A stretch of 53,085 bases of DNA from an uncultured Azospirillum sp. (GCF_946480385.1 NZ_CAMLJP010000032.1:1-53085), one strand, 5' to 3'; positions 28,224 through 38,393 are shown, counted from the first letter of the stretch. The notes: a model not told the origin generated them from the letters alone. Numbers and translations: made by a program.

Positions 28224-31200
28224 TCAGCTCATCGCCACGAGGCTGGCGTTGCCGCCGGCGGCGGTGGTGTTGGTGCTGACGGAGCGCTCGTTCATCAGCC
28301 AGGCGATCTCCACGCCCTCGCCGCCCATGGGCACGCCCTGGGTCAGGACGATGGGGCCGGGCAGTTCGGCGATGCGGCGGTTGGCGGACAGCAGGCGGGC
28401 GGAGTCACCCTCCACCAGCGCCCCGGCCAGGGGACCGGAGGACTGCCAGTTCGCCGTCACCCGGACGCGGGCGGCAAGCCCGGCCGGCAGGGTCTTCAGG
28501 CCGGCGGTCAGCGCGGCGTCGCCATCCACCACCACCTTGTTGCCGGTGGCGAGCGCCGCCCCCAGCAGCCGGTACAGGCCCTCCTCCGTCTGCGGCAGCA
28601 GCAGGATGCGGCCGCGCGGGATCAGGCTGTAGATGTTCTCCTCACCCACCGGGCCGGCCAGCTCGATGCTGCCGCCAACGGGGGAGCGCTTCGCCAGAGT
28701 CCGTACATCGGTGGCGATGTCCGCCTTACCCTGGTCGGCCAGCCAGTCGGCGAATGCCTGGGCCGGCGCACGTACGGCAGCGTCGCCGCGCACTCCGATG
28801 TCGAGGGACGGACGTACGGACAGCAGGCGCGACAGGTACAGCGGCCCGCCGGCCTTCGGGCCGGTGCCGGACAGGCCGTGGCCGCCGAAGGGCTGTACGC
28901 CGACAACCGCGCCGATGGTGTTGCGGTTGACGTACAGGTTGCCGGCCTCGATTCGGCTGGTCACCCGGTCGATGGTGGCGTCGATGCGGGTGTGCAGGCC
29001 GAAGGTCAGCCCATAGCCGGTGCCGTTGATGGCGTCGACCAGCCGGTCCAGATCGTCGCGGCGGAAGCGCAGCACGTGCAGGACCGGGCCGAACACCTCG
29101 CGCTCCAGGTCGGCGATGCCGTCGATCTCAATGATGGTCGGCGCGACGAAGGTGCCGTTGGCGGTCTCCGCCGGCAGCGGCAGCGACTCCACCCGACGGC
29201 CCTTGGCCCGCATCGCCTCGATGTGGCGGGTGATGCCGTCGCGCGCCTCCGCGGTGATGACCGGGCCGACGTCGACGGCCAGCCGGTCGGGGCTGCCGAG
29301 GCGGAGTTCGCGCATCGCGCCCTTCAGCATGGTCAGGGTGCGGTCGGCGACATCCTCCTGCAGGCAGAGGATGCGCAGGGCCGAGCAGCGCTGGCCGGCG
29401 CTGTCGAAGGCGGAGGCGATCACGTCGCCGACCACCTGCTCGGCCAGGGCCGAGCTGTCGACGATCATGGCGTTCTGGCCGCCGGTCTCGGCGATCAGCG
29501 GGATCGGCGCGCCATCCGGCGACAGACGCCCGGCCAGCTGGCGCTGGATCAGACGGGCCACGTCGGTGGAGCCGGTGAACATCACCGCGCGGGTGCCGGC
29601 ATGGCCGACCAGGGCGGCGCCGACCTCGCCCGCGCCGGGCAGAAGCTGGACCGCACCGGCGGGAACGCCGGCGGCGTGCAGGATGCGCACGGCCTCCGCC
29701 GCGACCAGCGGGGTTTCCTCCGCCGGCTTGGCCAGCACCGGGTTGCCGGCGGCCAGCGCCGCGGCGACCTGACCGGAGAAGATTGCGAGCGGGAAGTTCC
29801 ACGGGCTGATGCAGACCACCGGACCCAGCGGGCGGTGGGTGTCGTTGGCAAAGCCGTCGCGGACGCGGGCGCCGTAATAGCGCAGGAAGTCGATGGCCTC
29901 GCGCACCTCGGCGATGGCGTTGGCGGTGGACTTGCCGGCCTCGCGGATGATCAGGCCCAGCAGGGTCGGCATGCGCGCCTGCATCATGTCGGCGGCGCAG
30001 AACAGGCAAGCGGCGCGCTGGGCCGGCGGGGTGGCGGCCCAGACCGGGGCGGCGGCCTCGGCGAACAGGAAAGCGTCGGCGATGTCGGCCGGGCCGGCCT
30101 CGACGCAAGTCCCGACGACGTCGCGGTGGTCGGCCGGGTTCAGCACCGGCTGGCTCTTGCCTTGGCGCTCGCCATGACGTTCGCCGTCCGCCAGCAGCGG
30201 GGCGGCGGTCCAGGCGACGGCGGCGCTGTCGCGCATCGCGGTGGAAAGCTCGGCCAGCGTGGTCTCGTTCGACAGGTCGAGGCCGGCGGAGTTCGCCCGC
30301 TCAACGCCGTAGAGATCCTTGGGCAGGGCGATCAGCGGGTTCTTCTCGCCCACCGGCAGGGCGGCGCGGGCCTGCGCCACCGGGTCGGCGATGAGGTCGT
30401 CGATCGACACGCTCTTGTCGGCGATGCGGTTGACGAAGGAGCTGTTGGCGCCGTTCTCCAGCAGGCGGCGGACCAGATAGGCCAGCAGCGTCTCGTGGGT
30501 GCCGACCGGGGCATAGATGCGGCAGGGCCGCTTCAGCGGGCCGACGACTTCCTTGTAGAGCGGCTCGCCCATGCCGTGCAGGCACTGGAACTCGTACTGG
30601 CCGACCTTGAATTCGCCGTTCAGATGCGCGGCCATCTGATAGATGGTCGCCAGAGTCTGGGCGTTGTGGGTGGCGAACTGCGGGAACACCGCGTCGGGTG
30701 CCGACAACAGCCGGCGGGCGCAGGCGGCATAGGACACGTCGGTGTGCAGCTTGCGGGTGTAGACCGGGAAATCCTCCAGCCCGTCGACCTGGGCGCGCTT
30801 GATCTCGCTGTCCCAATAAGCGCCCTTCACCAGACGGACCATCAGCCGGTGGCCGCTGCGCCGGGCCAGATCGACGACGAAGTCGATGACGTAGGGGCAG
30901 CGCTTGCCATAGGCCTGGACGACGAAGCCAATGCCGTTCCAGCCCTTCAGATCCGGATCGAAGCACAGCGCTTCCAGCAGGTCGAGCGACAGCTCCAGCC
31001 GGTCGGCCTCCTCGGCGTCGATGTTCAGGCCGATGTCGTAGCTGCGGGCCAGCCGGGCCAGCTTGGTGACGCGCGGCAGCAGCTCGGTCATCACCCGATC
31101 CGCCTGGGCGCGCGAATAGCGCGGGTGCAGGGCCGACAGCTTGATCGAGATGCCGGGACCGTCATAGATGCCGCGCCCGGCCGACGCCTTGCCGATGGCA

Positions 31201-31982
31201 TGGATCGCCGTCTCGTAGTCGGCGTAATAGCGGTCGGCGTCGGCGGCGGTGGTCGCCGCCTCCCCCAGCATGTCATAGGAATAGCGGAAGCCTTCGGCCT
31301 CCATCTTGCGGCTGTTGGACAGCGCCTCGTCGATGGTCTGGCCGGTGACGAACTGCTCGCCCATCATCCGCATGGCCATATCGACGCCGCGGCGGATCAG
31401 CGGCTCGCCGCCGCGCAGGATCAGCTTGGTCAGCGCGGAGGACAGCGCCTGCTCGCCACCGAAGCTGTCGGCCAGCACACCCGTGACCTTGCCCGTGACC
31501 AGCAGCCCCCAGGTCGCGGCGTTGACGAACAGCGACGGGCTGTTGCCGAGATGGGCGCGCCAGTCGCCGCCGGCGATCTTGTCGCGGATCAGCGCGTCAC
31601 GGGTGGCGCGGTCGGGGATGCGCAGCAGCGCCTCCGCCAGACACATCAGCGCCACGCCCTCCTGGCTCGACAGGCTGTATTCGTGGATCAGCCCCTCCAC
31701 CCCGCGCCCCTGCGGCTTGGCGCGCAACGCCGCGATCAGCGTGCGCGCCGTCTGGGCCGCCGCATTGGTCACCTCGGCCGGCAGCGTCGCCTGATCCACC
31801 AGCCACGCCACGCACTCCGGCTCCGGCCGGCGATAGGCGGCGGTGATCGCCTGACGCAGCGGACTGGCCGGACGAACGACGGGGGCGAAGGCGGCGAAGG
31901 GGCCGGTGCCGGTGGAGAGGGCCTTACTGGAGAAGGACGGCTCGGAGGCGGGGGCAACGCTCGGGTCGGTCATCTGGTTCAT
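28224..31982 (-). CDS. putA: Bifunctional proline dehydrogenase / glutamate-semialdehyde dehydrogenase
   Basis: The 1252-residue enzyme oxidises proline to glutamate. Part one is a proline dehydrogenase TIM barrel with FAD (about residues 150-490; GISIKLSALHPRYSRAQ, LNIDAEEADRLELSLDL, RLVKGAYWDSEIKRAQ). Part two is an aldehyde dehydrogenase (about 540-1030; PWNFPLAIFSGQ, AETGGQNAMIVDSSA, catalytic Cys866 in AGQRCSALR). A C-terminal domain of about 200 residues follows (FGGHGLSGTGPKAGGPLY and beyond), as in long PutA forms. The N-terminal ribbon-helix-helix repressor domain of enteric PutA is not seen, so control must come from another protein. Start ATG 31982 or 31973. It feeds electrons to the quinone pool. 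Confidence 0.96.
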   Translation of the reverse strand: MNQMTDPSVAPASEPSFSSKALSTGTGPFAAFAPVVRPASPLRQAITAAYRRPEPECVAWLVDQATLPAEVTNAAAQTARTLIAALRAKPQGRGVEGLIHEYSLSSQEGVALMCLAEALLRIPDRATRDALIRDKIAGGDWRAHLGNSPSLFVNAATWGLLVTGKVTGVLADSFGGEQALSSALTKLILRGGEPLIRRGVDMAMRMMGEQFVTGQTIDEALSNSRKMEAEGFRYSYDMLGEAATTAADADRYYADYETAIHAIGKASAGRGIYDGPGISIKLSALHPRYSRAQADRVMTELLPRVTKLARLARSYDIGLNIDAEEADRLELSLDLLEALCFDPDLKGWNGIGFVVQAYGKRCPYVIDFVVDLARRSGHRLMVRLVKGAYWDSEIKRAQVDGLEDFPVYTRKLHTDVSYAACARRLLSAPDAVFPQFATHNAQTLATIYQMAAHLNGEFKVGQYEFQCLHGMGEPLYKEVVGPLKRPCRIYAPVGTHETLLAYLVRRLLENGANSSFVNRIADKSVSIDDLIADPVAQARAALPVGEKNPLIALPKDLYGVERANSAGLDLSNETTLAELSTAMRDSAAVAWTAAPLLADGERHGERQGKSQPVLNPADHRDVVGTCVEAGPADIADAFLFAEAAAPVWAATPPAQRAACLFCAADMMQARMPTLLGLIIREAGKSTANAIAEVREAIDFLRYYGARVRDGFANDTHRPLGPVVCISPWNFPLAIFSGQVAAALAAGNPVLAKPAEETPLVAAEAVRILHAAGVPAGAVQLLPGAGEVGAALVGHAGTRAVMFTGSTDVARLIQRQLAGRLSPDGAPIPLIAETGGQNAMIVDSSALAEQVVGDVIASAFDSAGQRCSALRILCLQEDVADRTLTMLKGAMRELRLGSPDRLAVDVGPVITAEARDGITRHIEAMRAKGRRVESLPLPAETANGTFVAPTIIEIDGIADLEREVFGPVLHVLRFRRDDLDRLVDAINGTGYGLTFGLHTRIDATIDRVTSRIEAGNLYVNRNTIGAVVGVQPFGGHGLSGTGPKAGGPLYLSRLLSVRPSLDIGVRGDAAVRAPAQAFADWLADQGKADIATDVRTLAKRSPVGGSIELAGPVGEENIYSLIPRGRILLLPQTEEGLYRLLGAALATGNKVVVDGDAALTAGLKTLPAGLAARVRVTANWQSSGPLAGALVEGDSARLLSANRRIAELPGPIVLTQGVPMGGEGVEIAWLMNERSVSTNTTAAGGNASLVAMS

Positions 31983-32333
31983 CGCGTGGCTGGCTCTGGT
32001 CGGGGGGCGTGGAGCGGCACCTGTCCGGCGGGTTGCGGAGGCCGATCCGATGCCTGTCAGGCTAACCGATTTTCCGGGATCCTTTCCAACTGGTATTTGT
32101 GCCATTTCTCCGATTTAAATTCTGGATATAGGCGTACATACAGAATGAATTACGAGCACTGAGCCGAAATCTCAGAACATCCGGCCAGTTTTCGGGACCA
32201 CGCGACGGGAGCATCCGTTTTTACCGAATAAAAGTCGGCAGCGCAGGTCTTTGGCCGACGACATGGGGGGAACGTCAGGCGGAGTTCCGCAAATTCGATG
32301 GACTGGTGGACCGAACGCCCGAACGGCCGGGAG
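31983..32333. other. Upstream region of putA
   Basis: This region of about 350 bases lies upstream of putA and downstream of the YdjM-like gene, both on the minus strand. The part at 32085-32160 is clearly AT-rich (for example ATTTAAATTC) and is the likely putA promoter and regulator site; a short inverted pair TTCTG...CAGAA is present near 32117-32143. No gene was found in it. Confidence 0.4.
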
Positions 32334-32951
32334 TCAGCCCTTCAGCGGCTTGGGCCGGCTGGTTTCCGGCGGCTTGCGCACGGGGATCGGGGGTGCGGCC
32401 TTCTCCATGCCGCCCTCCCCCAGATAGGTCTGCGCCGCGGCGACGACGGAGCGCCAGGGCCGTTGCAGCGGAAATTCCGGCCAGCCGTTGGCGAACAGAC
32501 CGGAGATCATCCAGCCCGCCATCAGCGTGACCGCCAATTGTTCGGAGAAACCGCCCGTCTTCAGGATCGGCAGCGCGAAGTTGCGCCGCCGCTTGATCGG
32601 CCACAGCAGCGGCAGCCCGGCCGGGGTCAGCAGGTCGCCGGCCAGATGGGTGAGATAGCCGACGATGAAGGGGATCAGCAGCCGCTGATAGGCGGCATGT
32701 TCGTGCAGGACCCACAGGCAGCCGGCGATGGCCAGCGCCGAATGGGTGACGCCGCGATGGCCGAAGATGTTGGAAATCGCGGTGGACAGCGGCTTGACCA
32801 TCTGTCCCAGCGTCGATTTCGGATGGTCGATGTCCGGCGCCAGCGCCCCCAGAATCGCCGCCCCGAAGGCGACCGCGTCGAAGGTCATCCCGTACCGGCT
32901 CGACAGGTAGAACCAGGTGGCGCCACCGACGATTATGTGAGAGGACGCCAT
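32334..32951 (-). CDS. YdjM-like membrane-bound metal-dependent hydrolase
   Basis: The 205-residue membrane protein matches the YdjM/DUF457 family: MASSHIIVGGATWFYL at the start, GALAPDIDHPKSTLG, FGHRGVTHSALAIAG, and FIVGYLTHLAGDLLTPAGLPLLWPI in parts. The His and Asp residues in PDIDHPKS, HRGVTHS and THLAGD are the presumed metal ligands. Four to five membrane helices are likely. E. coli YdjM is a LexA-regulated protein of unclear substrate. The C-terminal tail after residue 190 is Pro/Lys-rich. The ATG at 32951 fits the family; a longer frame to 33068 has no support. Confidence 0.85.
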   Translation of the reverse strand: MASSHIIVGGATWFYLSSRYGMTFDAVAFGAAILGALAPDIDHPKSTLGQMVKPLSTAISNIFGHRGVTHSALAIAGCLWVLHEHAAYQRLLIPFIVGYLTHLAGDLLTPAGLPLLWPIKRRRNFALPILKTGGFSEQLAVTLMAGWMISGLFANGWPEFPLQRPWRSVVAAAQTYLGEGGMEKAAPPIPVRKPPETSRPKPLKG

Positions 32952-33108
32952 CACCGTCGGGTCACCGGGGCCTGAAACTGGTCTCTGTCGGGACGGCTTT
33001 TGTGCCGGACCCGGAATTGTGGGGAGTTTGACCTTAGAATACTTTCCGGCCCAAGAACAATAATTCAAGCAGAAACAAGGGATTCCCTAGACGCATAACC
33101 TCCATGCG

Positions 33109-33131
33109 TTCGGCAACGGTGGGTTGCCGAA
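33109..33131. terminator. Perfect 9-bp stem-loop after the DUF1003 gene
   Basis: TTCGGCAAC (33109-33117) and GTTGCCGAA (33123-33131) form a perfect stem with a 5-base loop, 21 bases beyond the stop of the minus-strand DUF1003 gene. There is no T run on the minus strand after the stem, so it may end transcription weakly or protect the 3' end. Confidence 0.4.
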
Positions 33132-33152
33132 AGACCGGCGGCGGCCGGCGAT

Positions 33153-33707
33153 TCACTCCGGACGGTCCTTTGCCTGGGTCGCTTCGATTTCATCCAGCAC
33201 GGCATCGGGGGCGACATCCTGGCGGATGACGTCCAGTTCGGCATCGACCTCCGTCTCCACCCCCAAACGGTCGGCGATTGAGGAGACCAGCGTGACCAGC
33301 TTTGTCACCTCATGCTCGGCCAGCAGGCTGATCTGCAGGTCGAGATCGGCGCGCTTGTCGGATGCCGCGGCCATGCGGTTCTGGCTGATGAGGACGAAGG
33401 TGGAGAGGAAGATCGCCTCCACCGACGCGATCATCGCCAGCACGACGAAGGACGGATCCCAGGGACTGACAATGGGCAGCCAGCCCAGATTGACCAGGAT
33501 CCAGCCGCCGAACAGGATCAGGTGCAGATAGACGAAGCGCATGCTGCCGGTGAAGCGGGTGACCGTGTCGGCGATGCGGTCCTGCAGCGTCGCCTCCACC
33601 TCCTCCCGCTTGCGGCGGGCTTGCAGCGCCTGGATGTTTCGTTCCAGCACCGCGCTGAGACCGGGAGCATGGGGCGGCGGATAGGTGGGCGGGCGTTGTG
33701 GCGACAT
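33153..33707 (-). CDS. DUF1003 family membrane protein
   Basis: The 184-residue protein matches DUF1003: a basic N-terminal helix (ERNIQALQARRKREE), DRIADTVTRFTGSMRFVYLHLILFGGWI as the first membrane helix region, LPIVSPWDPSFVVLAMIASVEAIFLSTFVLISQNRM as the second, and a charged coiled C-terminus (KRADLDLQISLLAEHEVTKL). Both membrane helices form a hairpin with the ends in the cytoplasm. The function of the family is unknown. GGAGA lies upstream of the ATG. It is encoded alone. Confidence 0.88.
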   Translation of the reverse strand: MSPQRPPTYPPPHAPGLSAVLERNIQALQARRKREEVEATLQDRIADTVTRFTGSMRFVYLHLILFGGWILVNLGWLPIVSPWDPSFVVLAMIASVEAIFLSTFVLISQNRMAAASDKRADLDLQISLLAEHEVTKLVTLVSSIADRLGVETEVDAELDVIRQDVAPDAVLDEIEATQAKDRPE

Positions 33708-33880
33708 GGCGTCTCCGGGAGCCTCGATGATCTGCGGCGGTCCGGCCGTTGCCTGATCGGCGCCGACTCAAAAACCGTGGCTGCCCGCAGGCGTTCCGGC
33801 CCCTGTCCGTCGGGCGAGTGCCGGAACTCCCGGCTGAACGGCATGTTGGCCGAAGGGCAACCGAAATCCGGGAGGACCAG

Positions 33881-34186
33881 ATGGACAGGCAAAAAGACCA
33901 GAAGCAGGATCGGGACCGCCACGTCTCCAACGCCGACATCCCCAATCCGGGTGCCCAGGGTGGCGGCCCGGTCACTCCCGGCCGCGCCGGCCAGGGCATG
34001 GGTGTGGGAACGGGCAGTGCCGACGAGTTGCCACACACCGTCGGCGGCGGGCCATCGACCACCGTCACCGTCGGCGAGGGCACCGGCCAGCGCCGCGACC
34101 TGCCCGACCAGCATGCCGCCCCGCCGACACCGAAGGAGGATGCCGGCAAACGGCCGCGCAACCGGGAAGCGGGCAAGCCGGGCTGA
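33881..34186 (+). CDS. Small Gly/Pro-rich hypothetical protein
   Basis: The 101-residue protein begins MDRQKDQKQDRDRHVSNADIP and is rich in Gly, Pro, Thr and charged residues, with no predicted fold, membrane helix or cysteine. Such short disordered proteins are common near BON and hemerythrin genes in alphaproteobacteria. A clear GGAGGA lies six bases before the ATG, which is the main support for a real gene. I assign no function. Confidence 0.55.
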   Translation: MDRQKDQKQDRDRHVSNADIPNPGAQGGGPVTPGRAGQGMGVGTGSADELPHTVGGGPSTTVTVGEGTGQRRDLPDQHAAPPTPKEDAGKRPRNREAGKPG

Positions 34187-34390
34187 CCGGCGCCCTCCAC
34201 CGCCCTTCGCCCGAACGTGCCAGAACCAGCCGCGGCGGGATAGCCTGCTACCGCCGCGGGTGCCCGGCGTTTAATGGCATTACTCCCATCCGGCACGGGT
34301 GGGGCGCATTCCCCGTCCGCAGTGCTCTGGCATAGTTTCGCGGGCATGCCGGCGGTTGAAGCCGGCGACAATGCCGGGGAGTGGGCGCCG

Positions 34391-35884
34391 ATGAACTCGA
34401 AGGACTTCGCAAGCGCGGCTGACGGAGCATTGAAGGGACGGTTGGGCGATGTTGGCGGCCATGGCGGCGGCGGAACAGCCGACCTCATCGGCAATCACCG
34501 CTTCGCCGCCTGGATGCTGTCGGTCGCCTTTCTGTTCGTTCTCAGTGCCGACACGCTGCTTGGCGTCGTTCTCAGACCCTATCTGGATGCCGGACTCGAC
34601 ACCACGGTCTGGGACGTCCTGCTCCTGATCCTGGGCAAATCGCCGGAACGCCTGCCGCTCGATTCCTGGGAACCGATGATGACGGCCTTCACCTGGCTGC
34701 ATGACAATGGCCAGGGCAACGTCTACGACGCCATCTTCTTCACCAAGCATGTGAAGTTCCAATATCCGCTGACCTCGCTGCTGGTGCTGGAGGCGATGTC
34801 GGCGGTCGGCCTGCTCCATCTGCGGGTCTATGCCCTGATCAACCTGCTGATGGTCGTCGCCACGGCGGGCGGCATGGCGCTGCTGATGCGCGAACTGGCG
34901 GAGCGCATGGGCTTCGACCAGACCGTGCGCAATGGGGTCAGCCGGCTGACGCTCGCGGCGCTCGGCGCGGTGGCGACGCTGTGCTTCTTCCCGATCGTCA
35001 AGGCCTTCGCCGTCGGCCAGATGCAGGTGTGGCTGAACGCCGCCTTCGTCTTCGCCACCCTGTTCTACGTGCGCGACCAGCGGGCGCTCGCCGGCGCGCT
35101 GCTCGGCGCATCGACGCTGATCAAGCCGCAGATGTCGCTCTTCCTGATCTGGGCGCTGCTGCGCCGGGAATGGGCGTTCGCCATCGGCTGGGCGGCGGTG
35201 GTGATTCCCGGCTTCGCCGCCGCCAGCGCCCTCTACGGCTTCGGCCCGTCGCTGCACTACCTCGACGTGCTGTCGTTCCTGGGCCAGCATGGCGAAAGCT
35301 ATTACGCCAACCAGACCTTGAACGGGCTTCTGCACCGCCTGCTGCAGAACGGCCCCAACCTGCTGTTGACCACCAACGGCGACGGCGAATGGCGGGGCAG
35401 CGCCTTCCCGGCCTACAACGCGCTCGTCCATGGCGCGACGCTGGTCTCCGGCATCCTGTTCGTCCTGTTCGGCCTGCTGTGGCGGATCAGGGCCGGGGCC
35501 GGCGGCGAAATGGGCGGCCGGCGGCTGCCCATCGCCTCCTTCCTGGTGGCCGGCACCTGCTTCACCATCGGCACGCCGATCGCCTGGATCCCGCATTACG
35601 GCGTGCTGCTGCCGGTCTGCGCCTATCTGCTGTTCGTCCTGATCGACCTTGCCGCCCGCGACCGGCGCCGCGGGCTCGGCAAACTGCTGCTGCTGGGCAT
35701 CGGCTTCGCGATCGTGAGCAACGACTTCTTCCAACCCCTGAACGGGCTTGCCGATACGCCCCTCAACATTCTGCAATCCTACCTGTTCTTTACCGCCCTG
35801 CTGCTGCTCCACCTGCTGGTGACGACAGCGGACACGCCGCGGGCGGCGCGGCAACCGTCCGCCCCGCCGCTGCCCGCCGCCTGA
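34391..35884 (+). CDS. GT87 family (DUF2029) polyprenol-sugar glycosyltransferase-like membrane protein
   Basis: The 497-residue protein has about 10 to 12 membrane helices and the GT87 signature NQTLNGLLHRLLQ after the central helices, as well as KPQMSLFLIWALLRREW and GQMQVWLNAAFVFATLFY. GT87 members such as mycobacterial alpha-mannosyltransferases use polyprenyl-phosphate sugars and act on the outer face of the membrane. The sugar and acceptor are unknown. The start at ATG 34391 is likely (GGGGAGTGG upstream); 34346 is an in-frame alternative. It stands alone between stress-type genes. Confidence 0.75.
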   Translation: MNSKDFASAADGALKGRLGDVGGHGGGGTADLIGNHRFAAWMLSVAFLFVLSADTLLGVVLRPYLDAGLDTTVWDVLLLILGKSPERLPLDSWEPMMTAFTWLHDNGQGNVYDAIFFTKHVKFQYPLTSLLVLEAMSAVGLLHLRVYALINLLMVVATAGGMALLMRELAERMGFDQTVRNGVSRLTLAALGAVATLCFFPIVKAFAVGQMQVWLNAAFVFATLFYVRDQRALAGALLGASTLIKPQMSLFLIWALLRREWAFAIGWAAVVIPGFAAASALYGFGPSLHYLDVLSFLGQHGESYYANQTLNGLLHRLLQNGPNLLLTTNGDGEWRGSAFPAYNALVHGATLVSGILFVLFGLLWRIRAGAGGEMGGRRLPIASFLVAGTCFTIGTPIAWIPHYGVLLPVCAYLLFVLIDLAARDRRRGLGKLLLLGIGFAIVSNDFFQPLNGLADTPLNILQSYLFFTALLLLHLLVTTADTPRAARQPSAPPLPAA

Positions 35885-35958
35885 AGGCCCACCGGAACGC
35901 CGGGGCTCGCGCGCCTGTTGGTGAGCCAGATCACCCAACCGGCAGGAAGGAGCCCGTC

Positions 35959-36564
35959 ATGGCACGGTATTCGGGAGCAGGCTATTCGCGTGGAGACGAT
36001 ATGGGCTGGCTGTCGGCGCGCGGGCTGGCGATGATGGCCGGCGGGGCGGCGCTGGCGCTGGTGGCGAGCCGGCTGCTGCCGCCGGTGGTGGCGCAGCTGG
36101 CCGGCACCGCCCGCCATGCCGCAGGGCGCGACGGCATCGACGCGCTGATCGACGACCACCGCCACATCCAGTCGCTGCTGGCGGAGATGTTGCAGACCCC
36201 GATGGACGCGCCGGGCCGCCGCACCCAGCTGCTGCTTCGCCTGAAGCGCCGGCTCGCCGCCCATGCCATGGCGGAGGAGGACGTCGTCTATCCGCTGCTG
36301 CACGACCAGGCGCGGAAGGAGGAGGACGCCAAGCATCTCTACGGCGAGCATGCCGAGATGAAGATGCACCTGTTCGACCTGGAACAGACGGCGAAGGACG
36401 ATCCGCGCTGGCTCGCCGTCGCGCTCGACCTGAAGCGCATCATCGACGGCCATATCCGGCAGGAGGAGGAGATCGACTTCCCCGCCCTGCGCAACAGCCT
36501 GGACGACGGCCAGACCGCCATCATGTCCGGCGGCGTCGCCCGCGAGAAGGCGCTGATTCTCTGA
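35959..36564 (+). CDS. Hemerythrin HHE domain protein
   Basis: The 201-residue protein has an N-terminal hydrophobic segment (about 17-50) and a four-helix hemerythrin-like domain (about 55-185). Iron-ligand residues are visible: His in DDHRHIQ, HAMAEEDVVYP, GEHAEMKMHLFDLE and GHIRQEEEIDFPAL. Such domains bind a di-iron centre and may sense or store oxygen, nitric oxide or iron. The ATG has AAGGAG nine bases upstream. A Zn alcohol dehydrogenase gene follows on the same strand 102 bases later. Confidence 0.85.
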   Translation: MARYSGAGYSRGDDMGWLSARGLAMMAGGAALALVASRLLPPVVAQLAGTARHAAGRDGIDALIDDHRHIQSLLAEMLQTPMDAPGRRTQLLLRLKRRLAAHAMAEEDVVYPLLHDQARKEEDAKHLYGEHAEMKMHLFDLEQTAKDDPRWLAVALDLKRIIDGHIRQEEEIDFPALRNSLDDGQTAIMSGGVAREKALIL

Positions 36565-36666
36565 CCATCGCCTTTCGGCAAGGGGCCGGCCGGGACCGGA
36601 ACGCTCCGGCCGCCGGTCCTGTTGCTGAACGCGACAGTCACGAAGGCAAGAGTCGGGGAGACTTCG

Positions 36667-37839
36667 ATGAGAGCACTGGTCTGGCATGGCGCCAACGACA
36701 TCCGCTGCGACACGGTCCCGGATCCGGAGATCGAGCATCCGCGCGACGCCATCGTCAAGGTGACGACCTGCGCCATCTGCGGATCCGACCTTCACCTGCA
36801 CGACCATTTCATGCCGGGCATGGAGAAGGGCGACATCGTCGGCCATGAATTCATGGGCGAGGTGGTGGAGGTGGGCGCCGACGCCAAAAGCGCGCTGAAG
36901 GTCGGCGAGCGGGTGGTGGTTCCCTTCACCATCTGGTGCGGCGAATGCGACCAGTGCAAACGCGGCAACTATTCGGTCTGCGAGCGCTCCAACCGCAACA
37001 AGGCGCTGGCCGACAAGGTCTTCGGCCACACCACCGCCGGGCTGTTCGGCTACACCCACCTGACCGGCGGCTATGCCGGCGGGCAGGCCGAATATGTGCG
37101 GGTGCCCATGGCCGACCGCACCCACATCAAGATCCCCAGCGGGCTGACCGACGAACAGGTGCTGTTCCTGGGCGACATCTTCCCCACCGGCTGGCAGGCC
37201 GCCGCCCAGTGCGACATCCAGCCGACCGACACGGTGGCGATCTGGGGCTGCGGCCCGGTCGGGCAGATGACGATCCGCAGCGCGATCCTGCTCGGCGCCA
37301 AACAGGTGATCGCCATCGACCGCGTGCCGGAACGGCTGGCGATGGCCAAGGCCGGCGGCGCCATCACCATCAATTTCGAGGAGGAGAGCGTCGTCGAGCG
37401 GCTGAACGAGCTGACCGGCGGCAAGGGTCCGGAGAAATGCATCGATGCCGTCGGCATGGAGGCGCACGCCACCGCCACCATCGACAGCATGATGGACCGC
37501 GCCAAGCAGGCGCTGATGCTGGAATCGGACCGCGCCCATGTGCTGCGCGAGATGATCTATGTCTGCCGCCCGGCCGGCGTGCTGTCGATCCCCGGCGTCT
37601 ATGGCGGGCTGATCGACAAGCTGCCCTTCGGCATGGCGATGAACAAGGGCCTGACCTGGCGCATGGGCCAGACCCATGTCAACCGCTGGACCGACGATCT
37701 GCTGAACCGGATCCAGGAAGGACAGATCGACCCCTCCTTCGTCATCACCCACACCGTTCCGCTCGATCAAGGCCCCGAGATGTACAAGACCTTCCGCGAC
37801 AAGCGGGACGGCTGCATCAAGGTGGTCCTCAAGCCCTGA
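36667..37839 (+). CDS. Zinc-dependent alcohol dehydrogenase (formaldehyde dehydrogenase-like)
   Basis: The 390-residue medium-chain dehydrogenase has catalytic-zinc residues in [12 protein letters not shown] and [13 protein letters not shown], structural-zinc cysteines in [17 protein letters not shown], and the NAD motif [12 protein letters not shown]. Its sequence is closest to the glutathione-independent formaldehyde dehydrogenase/ threonine-dehydrogenase-like group that starts MRALVWHG. The substrate is not certain. GGGGAGA lies upstream of the ATG at 36667. The next gene, for a small membrane protein, starts nine bases after its stop, so the two form an operon. Confidence 0.9.
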   Translation: MRALVWHGANDIRCDTVPDPEIEHPRDAIVKVTTCAICGSDLHLHDHFMPGMEKGDIVGHEFMGEVVEVGADAKSALKVGERVVVPFTIWCGECDQCKRGNYSVCERSNRNKALADKVFGHTTAGLFGYTHLTGGYAGGQAEYVRVPMADRTHIKIPSGLTDEQVLFLGDIFPTGWQAAAQCDIQPTDTVAIWGCGPVGQMTIRSAILLGAKQVIAIDRVPERLAMAKAGGAITINFEEESVVERLNELTGGKGPEKCIDAVGMEAHATATIDSMMDRAKQALMLESDRAHVLREMIYVCRPAGVLSIPGVYGGLIDKLPFGMAMNKGLTWRMGQTHVNRWTDDLLNRIQEGQIDPSFVITHTVPLDQGPEMYKTFRDKRDGCIKVVLKP

Positions 37840-37848
37840 GGTGAAGAC

Positions 37849-38388
37849 ATGGCCTATTACAATCACTCCTCGGCCGGAGACAATCTCGCCCGCGGGCTGG
37901 GCTGGTTCAGCATCGGCCTCGGCGTCGCCGAACTGATGGCCGGCCGCAGCATCGCCCGCTGGATGGGGATGGAGGACAAGACCAACCTGATCCGCACCTA
38001 TGGCGTGCGGGAGATCACCGCCGGTGTCGGCCTGCTGGCCCTCGGCGATCCCAAGCCCTGGATCTGGGGCCGCATCGCCGGCGACGCCGTCGACATGGCG
38101 ACGCTGGCGGAGGGAATGCGGGACAATCCGCGCGCCGGGAATGCCGGCATCGCCTTCGGCGCCGTGCTGGCGGCGACGGCGGTGGACATCGTCTGCGCCC
38201 AGAAGCTGCACCAGGAGGAGGCCTATTACCGCAGCCTGCCGGTGCCGGACTACAGCGACCGCAGCGGCTTCCCCCGCCCCGTCTCCGCCATGCGCGGCGC
38301 GGCCAGCGACGCCCCCATCGCCGAGGACATGCGGACGCCGAAGATCCTGCAGTTCCAGCCGGCGACCGGCCAGTCGGCAAGCTCCTGA
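37849..38388 (+). CDS. Hypothetical membrane-associated protein, partner of the Zn dehydrogenase
   Basis: The 179-residue protein has about three hydrophobic segments (LGWFSIGLGVAELMAG, REITAGVGLLALG, GNAGIAFGAVLAATAVDIVCA) and a polar C-terminus. Proteins of this kind are frequently found directly downstream of this alcohol dehydrogenase type and are sometimes named cyclase/dehydrase in databases, without proof. GAGGTGAAG precedes the ATG. Coupled expression with the dehydrogenase is likely from the nine-base gap. I assign no activity. Confidence 0.7.
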   Translation: MAYYNHSSAGDNLARGLGWFSIGLGVAELMAGRSIARWMGMEDKTNLIRTYGVREITAGVGLLALGDPKPWIWGRIAGDAVDMATLAEGMRDNPRAGNAGIAFGAVLAATAVDIVCAQKLHQEEAYYRSLPVPDYSDRSGFPRPVSAMRGAASDAPIAEDMRTPKILQFQPATGQSASS

Positions 38389-38393
38389 CACAG

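Noticed and set aside
28152..32162. A 1336-residue open frame on the plus strand opposite putA
   Set aside because: It is the antisense shadow of a high-GC gene; its translation is His/Gln/Gly/Arg-rich without any domain, while the minus strand encodes a complete PutA.
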